From contig CAZPUJ010000093.1 of the NCBI GenBank assembly GCA_964589725.1, positions 1 through 19,012 on the forward strand: a stretch of DNA of 19,012 nucleotides, written 5' to 3'. This DNA comes from CAYSHJ01 sp964589725. GTDB lineage: Bacteria > Planctomycetota > Planctomycetia > Planctomycetales > Planctomycetaceae. Below the pieces are notes generated by a model. It did no database searches. It was not told where the DNA came from and saw nothing but the letters and a program-made list of their open reading frames with translations. Made by a program: the position numbers and the translations under genes. Positions within the stretch are counted from its first letter, which is position 1. Every line of letters starts with the position of its first letter. This document shows, piece by piece, positions 13,388-19,012 of this stretch.

Positions 13388-14620
13388 ATGAGCGAATTGG
13401 TTCCCAATTCTGATGGTACGAGCGCGGCCGCCACACCAAAGGCCTGTGACTCAGTGCTCCTCGACATCATGCGCATGCACTTGATCCCCGGCATTGGACC
13501 GCGAACGTCGCAAGCTTTGCTGGACTACTTTGGCTCACCGCAAGCCGTGTTGAGTGCCAGCCTTGCTCGGCTTCAAGAGGTTGCCGGTGTCGGGCCGAAG
13601 CTGACGAATGCCATCGCGGCCGTGACGCTCGGTCGTGACGCCGAGCAGGAACTGGCCGAATGCGATCGCCTCTCGGTTCGACTGTTGCATCGCGGTTCGG
13701 ACGAATACCCGCGACCGCTCGAACGCATCTGTGATCCACCGTTGTTGCTTTACTGCCGCGGCGATTGGCGGCCGCAAGATGAACTGGCCGTCGCCATCGT
13801 CGGCTCGCGCAAGTGCACGCTGTACGGCAAGCAGCAGGCGGAGAAAATCGCTCGCGCGTTGGCACAAGCCGGCGTGACGATCATCAGTGGACTCGCGCGC
13901 GGCATCGACGCGGCGGCACATGAAGCCGCGATCTCTGTCGGCGGACGGACGCTCGCCGTGATGGGCACGGGGCTGGCAAATATTTATCCGCCCGAGCATA
14001 GTGAACTAGCGGAGCAAGTCATTTCATACGGAGCCCTGTTGACCGAATTCAAGTTGTCACAGCCTCCGCAATCGGGCTTGTTCCCGCAGCGCAATCGGAT
14101 CATCAGCGGACTGTCGCTGGCGGTGCTGGTCGTCGAAGCGGGACGCAGCAGCGGCGCGTTGCACACCGCTCGCCACGCGATGGAGCAAGGCCGGGAAGTG
14201 CTCGCCCTGCCCGGCCGCATCGACAGCCTCGCCAGTGAAGGCTGCCACGACTTGATCCGCGACGGAGCGACGCTCATCCGTCACGTCGATGACGTCATGG
14301 CCGCGATTGGTCCGCTGTTCCAACCGGTCAACGCTTCCTTGCCACGAGCACTCAATGACGACACGCCGGTCGAGCTCTTGGATCACACGAACACCGCCTC
14401 GCGCCGCGATCTCACCGTCCACAGCCTGCGGGAACTGTCGCTCAACGATCAAGAACGCCAGATCCTCAACCTGATCACCGCCGAGCCGACGCATCAAGAC
14501 CAAGTCATCGCCAACAGCCAGTTCGAACCCCCGCGAGTTCTCTCGACGCTCACGGTTCTTGAAATGAAGCGTCTGATTCGTCGTCAACCGGGTGGGTACT
14601 TTGTGCGCGCGCCGTGGTAA
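13388..14620 (+). CDS. dprA: DNA-processing protein DprA
   Basis: A complete 410-residue DprA (Smf), the cytoplasmic single-strand DNA binding protein that loads RecA on incoming DNA during natural transformation. N-terminal helix-hairpin-helix repeats span about 31-80 (LIPGIGPRTSQALLDYFGSP and EVAGVGPKLTNAI). The Rossmann-like core follows, with the nucleotide-fold motifs VAIVGSRKCTLYG (136-147), TIISGLARGIDAAAHEAAI (164-182), VMGTGLANIYPPEH (191-204), FPQRNRIISGLS (232-243) and VVEAGRSSGALHTARHA (248-264). A C-terminal winged-helix DprA domain (about 350-405, ending GGYFVRAPW) is present. The start ATG has no good Shine-Dalgarno, and an internal ATG 27 codons later cannot be excluded. Other competence genes are not in the window. 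Confidence 0.95.
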   Translation: MSELVPNSDGTSAAATPKACDSVLLDIMRMHLIPGIGPRTSQALLDYFGSPQAVLSASLARLQEVAGVGPKLTNAIAAVTLGRDAEQELAECDRLSVRLLHRGSDEYPRPLERICDPPLLLYCRGDWRPQDELAVAIVGSRKCTLYGKQQAEKIARALAQAGVTIISGLARGIDAAAHEAAISVGGRTLAVMGTGLANIYPPEHSELAEQVISYGALLTEFKLSQPPQSGLFPQRNRIISGLSLAVLVVEAGRSSGALHTARHAMEQGREVLALPGRIDSLASEGCHDLIRDGATLIRHVDDVMAAIGPLFQPVNASLPRALNDDTPVELLDHTNTASRRDLTVHSLRELSLNDQERQILNLITAEPTHQDQVIANSQFEPPRVLSTLTVLEMKRLIRRQPGGYFVRAPW

Positions 14621-14639
14621 GGCGAGGGGACACGGGGTA

Positions 14640-14772
14640 GGAAACAGGAAACAGGAAACAGGAAACAGGGGACAGGAAACAGGGGACAGGAAACAGGGGA
14701 CAGGAAACAGGGGACAGGAAACAGGGGACAGGAAACAGGAGACAGGAGACAGGAAACCGGAGACAGGAAACA
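14640..14772 (+). repeat. Tandem heptamer array GGRRACA, 19 copies
   Basis: Nineteen consecutive 7-bp units run without interruption. Four GGAAACA units come first. GGGGACA and GGAAACA then alternate five times, making a 14-bp higher-order period. Diverged GGAGACA and GGAAACC units follow. The array begins 19 bp after the dprA stop. An inverted 2-unit copy (TGTCCCC TGTCCCC, about 14852-14866) lies 8 bp before the coaB start codon. It is a simple-sequence array, not CRISPR, because there are no spacers. Confidence 0.95.
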
Positions 14773-14873
14773 GAATTCGCTCAGCGTGGAATGCCGTCCT
14801 TTCGACGCTATCATCTAGGGGCTTGGCAGCGCAAGCCCCGCTGAGGCATTCTGTCCCCTGTCCCCTGACTTCT

Positions 14874-15497
14874 ATGCGCATTCTCATCACCGCCGGGCCG
14901 ACTCGCGAGTACCTTGACGACGTGCGGTATCTGTCGAATGCCAGCAGTGGCCGCATGGGTTACGCCTTGGCGACTGAAGCGATCGCGCGCGAGCATCAGG
15001 TGGTGCTGGTGAGCGGCCACGTCGAGCTGACTCCACCGCCCGGTTGCGAAGTGGTCTTGGTCGAGACTACCGAAGAGATGCGCATTGCCTGCGAGCGAGC
15101 CTTTCCCACCTGTGACGGCGTGATCGCGGCCGCCGCCGTGAGCGATTACAAGCCGCTGCAACGAGTGGTCGGCAAAATCGCCAAGACCGGCGGACCGATC
15201 ACGATCGAGATGATCGAAACCGACGATGTGCTCGCCGAACTAGGACGCAAGAAAAACGGTCGCTGGATCGTCGGCTTCGCCCTCGAAGCTGCCAATTCGC
15301 GCGAGAACGCCTTACAGAAACTGCGAGCGAAAAACTGCGACGTCGTCGTACTCAACGGCCCGTCGGCCATCGGCTCGCTCACCAACTCCGTCGAACTGAT
15401 CGACACCACCGGTCATGCGATCGCTAGTTGGACCGGCTCAAAACCCGACATCGCTCGCGAATTGATCGCGTGGATCGAACAACATCTCGCCAAGTAA
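14874..15497 (+). CDS. coaB: Stand-alone phosphopantothenate-cysteine ligase (CoaB)
   Basis: The 207-residue product matches the CoaB half of bacterial CoaBC. It joins 4'-phosphopantothenate to cysteine using a nucleoside triphosphate in coenzyme A synthesis. MRILITAGPTREYLDDVRYL then SNASSGRMGYALA is the nucleotide-binding N-terminus. DGVIAAAAVSDYKPL carries the conserved AAVSDY motif, KIAKTGG lies at the usual lysine-rich site, and the segment from DVVVLNGPSAIGSLTNSVEL corresponds to the N-D dimer/nucleotide motif. The flavin-dependent CoaC decarboxylase half is missing, so a separate coaC must exist elsewhere in the genome. I chose the ATG at 14874 because everything upstream in frame is tandem repeat. 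No Shine-Dalgarno sequence precedes it; the preceding bases are an inverted copy of the repeat unit. Confidence 0.9.
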   Translation: MRILITAGPTREYLDDVRYLSNASSGRMGYALATEAIAREHQVVLVSGHVELTPPPGCEVVLVETTEEMRIACERAFPTCDGVIAAAAVSDYKPLQRVVGKIAKTGGPITIEMIETDDVLAELGRKKNGRWIVGFALEAANSRENALQKLRAKNCDVVVLNGPSAIGSLTNSVELIDTTGHAIASWTGSKPDIARELIAWIEQHLAK

Positions 15498-15523
15498 CAA
15501 CGCGACGTTGGCCCCTGTCTGGT

Positions 15524-15546
15524 CCTCTCGCCGCTTCGGAGAGAGG
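15524..15546 (+). terminator. Hairpin after coaB
   Basis: CCTCTC (15524-15529) pairs with GAGAGG (15541-15546) across an 11-nt loop, 26 bp after the coaB stop. It has no T tract and weak support as a terminator. It may be a degenerate relative of the CCCTCTCC repeat family found just downstream. Confidence 0.35.
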
Positions 15547-15593
15547 GCTAGACTCTTCGGCTGTAATTTACGCGCGCCGTGCGCGCAATTTGT

Positions 15594-15700
15594 CCCCTCT
15601 CCCTCGCCGCGGGGGAGAGGGATAGGGTGAGGGGGCCGAGCGCTCCACCGGCCCGCGAACCCCCTCACCCCAACCCTCTCCCCCGATGCGGGAGAGAGGG
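15594..15700. repeat. Long CCCTCTCC/CCCTCACCC inverted repeat
   Basis: GGGGGAGAGGG and GGGTGAGGGGG (15611-15635, with a 3-nt break) pair perfectly with CCCCCTCACCC and CCCTCTCCCCC (15660-15684), giving 22 base pairs around a 24-nt loop. Alternative local hairpins form at 15595-15603/15613-15621. The same words occur at 2625-2645. The block fills the gap between coaB and the trmB-like gene. A short GCGCGC/GCGCGC palindrome lies just before it (15572-15586). Confidence 0.9.
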
Positions 15701-15783
15701 AGCAATGGTTGCGGCTCAGCCGCGTTAAGGAGAGGGGCCGTCTGAGTCTGCTCACCTCCGAATACGGAACACGAACGAACTTC

Positions 15784-16623
15784 ATGCGACAACCTTCTGG
15801 TCCAGACTCGCGCACGAAGCGCCCGGCGCGACGCGACAAACTCGCGACCCGAAAAACCCCGCGTGCCGAGACGAGCGGAGACATCGAGCACGAATTCGGC
15901 GTCCCGATTCCCGGAGTCATCCTGCCGCCCGAGCAATGGGCCAAGACCGCGCTGAAAAAACTGCCAGCCGGCCTTTGGGATTGGGAAGCGATCTTCGGCC
16001 GCCGAGCGTCCATCGTCATCGACATCGGCTGCGGCAACGGACGCTTCGTGCTCGGCAGCGCGCTTTCGCGGCGCGATCACGATCATCTCGGCCTCGACAT
16101 CCTGCCGGTCGTCATTCGCTATGCCACTCGCCGAGCGAATCAACGCGGCTTGAGCAACATTCGCTTCGCCGTCATCGGCGGCCGTGAACTGCTCGCCGAG
16201 CACGTCCCCGCCGGCTCGGTCGCCGAGATTCACATCTATCATCCGCAGCCGTTCTACGATCCTGCGCAAATCGACCGCCGTCTGATCACGCCGGAGTTTC
16301 TCAGCCTCGTGCATCGGTCGCTCGTTCCCGACGGCAAGCTGTTCTTGCAGACGGACAATCCAAGCTACTGGGCGTACCTCCAACAGGTTGTGCCGTGCTT
16401 CTTCGACTTCCACGAACTCGACGCCCCCTGGCCCGACAAGCCCCGCGGCCGCACTCGTCGAGAACTCATGGCCCGCCATTTCGGCCTGCCGATCTTGCGT
16501 GGCTGGGCCTCACGGCGAGAAGACTTCAGCACCGAAGAAGCGTTGGAGCTGGCCAATGAACTCCCCCCACCCGCTTTCAACGCTGATCGCCGGCTGAAGC
16601 AGTTGGACGAGATGGAGCAGTAA
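15784..16623 (+). CDS. TrmB-like tRNA (guanine-N7) methyltransferase with a variant substrate motif
   Basis: The 279-residue product is an S-adenosylmethionine-dependent Rossmann methyltransferase. Motif I is IVIDIGCGNGRFVLGSA (77-93), followed by HLGLDILPVVIRYA at the ribose-binding acidic position and GRELLAEHVPAGSVAEIHIY. TrmB enzymes, which methylate G46 of tRNA, normally then read FPDPWPKKRHHKRR; here the segment is YHPQPFYDPAQIDRRLITPE (152-171). LFLQTDNPSYWAYL (187-200) fits the late TrmB motif TD. The N-terminal 35 residues are basic and may contact RNA. The altered motif means the canonical G46 activity is probable, not assured. The ATG at 15784 was chosen because the frame upstream runs into the repeat block; there is no clear Shine-Dalgarno sequence. 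Confidence 0.78.
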   Translation: MRQPSGPDSRTKRPARRDKLATRKTPRAETSGDIEHEFGVPIPGVILPPEQWAKTALKKLPAGLWDWEAIFGRRASIVIDIGCGNGRFVLGSALSRRDHDHLGLDILPVVIRYATRRANQRGLSNIRFAVIGGRELLAEHVPAGSVAEIHIYHPQPFYDPAQIDRRLITPEFLSLVHRSLVPDGKLFLQTDNPSYWAYLQQVVPCFFDFHELDAPWPDKPRGRTRRELMARHFGLPILRGWASRREDFSTEEALELANELPPPAFNADRRLKQLDEMEQ

Positions 16624-16777
16624 ACTTGGAGTTTGGTGGCAAGACACCGCCTTCCATTGATCGCAGGCGAAGACATTCGTTGTCATTGCGGTTTCGTCGT
16701 GACAAGGCATCTTCTCCAGAAATTCTCCCCCACGACGAAGCTTCATCGCCTTCGCGAAAGTCGGTCCCGCAATCGGA

Positions 16778-16807
16778 TGGAGGGCGGCGTCAAGCCGCCG
16801 CACTCCA
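16778..16807. repeat. GGCGGC/GCCGCC palindromic repeat at the cytochrome 3' end
   Basis: GGCGGC (16783-16788) and GCCGCC (16794-16799) form a stem with loop GTCAA, extended by TGGAG (16778-16782) and CTCCA (16803-16807) with a 3-nt bulge. It lies immediately beyond the stop of the minus-strand cytochrome gene. Read on the minus strand it is the TGGAGTGCGGCGGCTTGACG word, common to my knowledge in planctomycete intergenic DNA. It probably ends or protects the cytochrome transcript. Confidence 0.8.
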
Positions 16808-16810
16808 GGG

Positions 16811-19012
16811 CTACTTTAGGCTCGTTGCCGGGACTTTGCCGTCCAAGTACCGCCAGTTCTTCAGCCAGAAGATCAGATCGGCCATCGCTTGCTGGTCCAC
16901 GGTTTTTTCCACGCCGACGGGCATCAGCGACAGTCCGGTGTTGCGGAGTTCTTCGATGTCGCTGCGCAGCAAAGTCAGCGTTTTGCCTTCGGGTTGCTTG
17001 AGCGTGATGGAAGTGGCGGTCTCGGCCGAAATGACGCCGGATTCCACCTTGCCATCTTTCGTGGTCACAGCGTAGGCGAAATAGTTGGCGTCGATGGCTT
17101 TGTTCGGATCGAGGATGTCCAGCAGGAGTTGTTCGGGTTTTTTGGTGCGGGTGTCGGAGATATCCGGGGCGACGTTGACTCCAAGGTCGGCGACGCGATG
17201 ACAGGTCACGCAGTGCTTTTGAAAAACCTCGCGTCCGCGTTGCGGGTCGGCCTTGAGCGTGAGGGCCGGCTGATACGCTTCGAGCACCTCTTTGCGGCTG
17301 GCGGGAGCCGCGGCTGCCAGCACGGTCTTGGCTCGCTCGCGCAGGGTCTCGTCCTTCGCCTGCATCAGTTGGTTGACTCGCACCGGGTCCAGCTCGGTGG
17401 CGGCGATCTGCCCTTGCTCGATGGCCTCCAGCAACCGCAGTTGCCGCTCCTTCGACGCGAACAACGCCGACAAGATCGCCCGACGAATCGCGGGTGTTTC
17501 GGAGCGATATTGTTCGACGAGCCAAGCGGTCATCTCTGGTTCCTGAAATGACGCGAGGGTTTCGAGCACTTTGAGTCTGGTGATTTGATCGTTCGCGGTC
17601 TCGAACACAGGCTTCAATGCTCGATTGGCCGCTTCGAAACTCGCAAATCGGCAGATCCAAATTCCCTCGTGAGTCCACTTTCCATCGTTAATTGCCGTCT
17701 CGATCAGTCCGCGAAACCTTCCTCTGTCATCGACTGAAGTGTCCTTCATTTTCTGCGGCAGATTGACTCCACGTCGCGACATCCCAATCGAAAGACCACG
17801 TACCCCGGCTGCGGCGAGACGAAAGCGATCAACGTCAAACGGTTGGGGCTGAAATGCTCCTGCTCCCGACCATTCCGCTGCAATGTTTGTCGCATAACCC
17901 AAACGGACGGCCTGATCGCCGATGTATTCTGCCAGCCGTTCAATGAAGACAACTGCTTGTTCGACAGTCACGGGACGAGGCGGAGAGGCTCGAATCACGT
18001 CGGTCGCAACCCATTCCGCCAAAGTAAGCGGATTCGAATAGGCCGCGAGCAAGATTTGAGTGAACCACACATCGGTTAACGCATCACGGATAAGCTCACG
18101 CAGCAAAGCGTCATCCGACTTGCGTCCCCCTGGCATTGTTTCAATTCGAAGGAAGCTCTTGAAACGGACTTGCGTCGATTGCTTTTGGAGCAAGTCCCGA
18201 AACTGTTGATATTCCGGAGTTTCAAGTGACGATCTCTCGCGGTGCCGTCGGAGAAGGTCGTTGCCCACAAGCTGGATAGCTCTGCAACGAACCGCATCAA
18301 CCTCGTCCGAGAGGCAGTCGGTTTGAAGTGTGCTGTTCGCTGCGTTCCGCAAAATCGCGGAGTGCAGAGTAAGAAATGTTGCTTCTGGAATCTGTGGTGA
18401 CATCGCGGCGATGCTTTCGCGATTCACGGCGGATGATTCGTGTGCAATCCGTGACGCCGTCATCCGCTGCCAACCGCAAGTTGAGTTGAAGCTCGTCTTC
18501 AGGTTAGCGATGGAAACGATTGACTCGCGCTTCGGTCGCTTGGTCTTCGGCCGGATGCGATAGATGCGTCCCATGTCGTTTCCGAGCCAGGTGTCGGGGC
18601 GTTTTTTGAGTTCGTCGGGAACCCATTCGGGGTGCTCGATCACGGCGCGGTACATGTCCACGACGTACAACGCTCCGTCCGGGCCGTTTTGCAGATCGAC
18701 CGGCCGGAACCAGTCGTCGCGCGAGGCCAGGAACTCGCGACTTCCCCGCAGCTCTTGGCTAGCGGGGGGCGTCAGCCCCCCGGTTCGTGGAGCGTCTGCT
18801 GACTTCGGATCAACCGGGGGGCTGACGCCCCCCGCTAGCCTGTTTGGGGCGTATGGGTTGTGCGACTTGAACGTCACGCCGTCGGGTTCCAGGATCGCTC
18901 GCTGAACCAGGTTGCCGGTCGGCTCGCAGACGAAGACGTTGCCGCGAAATTCCTGCGGCAGCCAGTCGCCGGTGTAGATGCACACGCCGCACGCGGCCGT
19001 GAACGTCCCCGC
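16811..19012 (-). CDS. PVC-type haem-binding membrane-bound dehydrogenase/cytochrome c, 5'-truncated by window edge
   Basis: The frame is open to the last base, so the N-terminal part lies beyond the window. The visible end begins with AGTFTAACGVCIYTGDWLPQ then EFRGNVFVCEPTGNLV. This and the segment from DDWFRPVDLQNGPDGALYVV through DMYR are the beta-propeller hallmarks of the large planctomycete-verrucomicrobial dehydrogenase family. GRIYRI closes that domain, and a long alpha-helical HEAT-like region follows (about 18520-17300). The C-terminus is a cytochrome c domain with the haem motif CVTCH (17198-17212) in QKHCVTCHRVADLG and the distal ligand region VGVEKTVDQQAMADLIFWLK. Such proteins sit in the periplasm and pass electrons from a sugar or other substrate. 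A perfect inverted repeat at 18757-18840 is read through in frame and adds about 34 residues of low complexity. The central helical part is unusually divergent. Confidence 0.88.
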   Translation of the reverse strand, partial: AGTFTAACGVCIYTGDWLPQEFRGNVFVCEPTGNLVQRAILEPDGVTFKSHNPYAPNRLAGGVSPPVDPKSADAPRTGGLTPPASQELRGSREFLASRDDWFRPVDLQNGPDGALYVVDMYRAVIEHPEWVPDELKKRPDTWLGNDMGRIYRIRPKTKRPKRESIVSIANLKTSFNSTCGWQRMTASRIAHESSAVNRESIAAMSPQIPEATFLTLHSAILRNAANSTLQTDCLSDEVDAVRCRAIQLVGNDLLRRHRERSSLETPEYQQFRDLLQKQSTQVRFKSFLRIETMPGGRKSDDALLRELIRDALTDVWFTQILLAAYSNPLTLAEWVATDVIRASPPRPVTVEQAVVFIERLAEYIGDQAVRLGYATNIAAEWSGAGAFQPQPFDVDRFRLAAAGVRGLSIGMSRRGVNLPQKMKDTSVDDRGRFRGLIETAINDGKWTHEGIWICRFASFEAANRALKPVFETANDQITRLKVLETLASFQEPEMTAWLVEQYRSETPAIRRAILSALFASKERQLRLLEAIEQGQIAATELDPVRVNQLMQAKDETLRERAKTVLAAAAPASRKEVLEAYQPALTLKADPQRGREVFQKHCVTCHRVADLGVNVAPDISDTRTKKPEQLLLDILDPNKAIDANYFAYAVTTKDGKVESGVISAETATSITLKQPEGKTLTLLRSDIEELRNTGLSLMPVGVEKTVDQQAMADLIFWLKNWRYLDGKVPATSLK
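18757..18840. repeat. Perfect 29-bp inverted repeat inside the cytochrome coding sequence
   Basis: The arms 18757-18785 and 18812-18840 are exact reverse complements, separated by 26 nt. Each arm is itself a hairpin of CGGGGGGC and GCCCCCCG around GTCA. The unit is read in the cytochrome frame as LAGGVSPP and, later, GGLTPPAS. It belongs to the same general class of GC-rich palindromes seen between genes in this window, but lies within an ORF. Its total length of 84 nt is a multiple of three. Confidence 0.95.

Noticed and set aside
14640..14772. Possible CRISPR array
   Set aside because: The 7-bp units are adjacent with no unique spacers and no cas genes nearby, so it is a simple tandem repeat.
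14592..14873. N-terminal extension of CoaB reading through the tandem repeat
   Set aside because: The extension is the translated heptamer array (NRKQETG-type repeats). The family sequence begins exactly at the internal ATG 14874.
16743..17678. 311-codon open frame overlapping the cytochrome 3' part on the same strand
   Set aside because: It is out of frame with the haem-domain CDS, and its end is the translated palindromic repeat (VALECGGLTPPS), a known source of false protein annotation.

Overview
The window looks like chromosomal DNA of a planctomycete. The evidence is the gene content: a PVC-type haem-binding cytochrome, a PQQ-like beta-propeller paired with a sulfite-oxidase-type molybdoenzyme, secreted Tat-type hydrolases, and Gfo/Idh/MocA and cyanophycinase-like genes. 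The intergenic spaces are also filled with GC-rich palindromic repeats of several unrelated families, a pattern I associate with planctomycete genomes. No rRNA, tRNA, CRISPR array or complete insertion sequence was found.

Left end (1-1349): the 3' part of a TOPRIM-domain primase-like gene, cut by the window edge at its 5' end, stops abruptly at 615. It runs into a dense nest of long complementary stems (about 600-882). I read this as a structured RNA and, from remembered layout and motifs, as a candidate HEARO/omega-RNA-like mobile element without its IscB-type nuclease. The next 470 bp hold no convincing gene.

1350-4342: a minus-strand pair encodes a secreted PQQ-like beta-propeller protein and a Tat-exported molybdopterin oxidoreductase, preceded by a doubtful small ORF. 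4343-5685: a plus-strand pair encodes an aldo/keto reductase and a YaiI/DUF188 protein. 5686-6139 holds the N-terminal remnant of an ABC transporter ATPase and a perfect hairpin. 6140-7402 is a minus-strand FAD-dependent D-amino-acid-dehydrogenase-like gene, headed by three copies of a palindromic repeat.

7646-9447: a secreted protein of unknown function with a possible lectin-like C-terminal domain is translationally coupled (ATGA) to a Gfo/Idh/MocA-type oxidoreductase that lacks the usual EKP lysine. This meets a convergent membrane-anchored endonuclease/exonuclease/phosphatase-family gene with a 14-bp overlap. 10597-11943 is a secreted S51/cyanophycinase-like gene, divergent from a Tat-exported amidohydrolase (12323-13297).

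13388-16623: plus-strand genes for DprA (DNA uptake and recombination), a stand-alone CoaB (phosphopantothenate-cysteine ligase) and a TrmB-like tRNA methyltransferase with an altered motif. A 19-copy heptamer tandem repeat precedes coaB, and inverted copies of its unit lie against the coaB start codon. 16811-19012 is a minus-strand PVC-type cytochrome, cut by the right edge. It carries a perfect 29-bp inverted repeat inside its reading frame.

The genes do not form one pathway; this is a mosaic of short housekeeping and catabolic operons. The observations most worth a second look are the structured RNA that ends the primase gene, the repeat inside the cytochrome gene, and the repeat-based hairpin potential in front of coaB.
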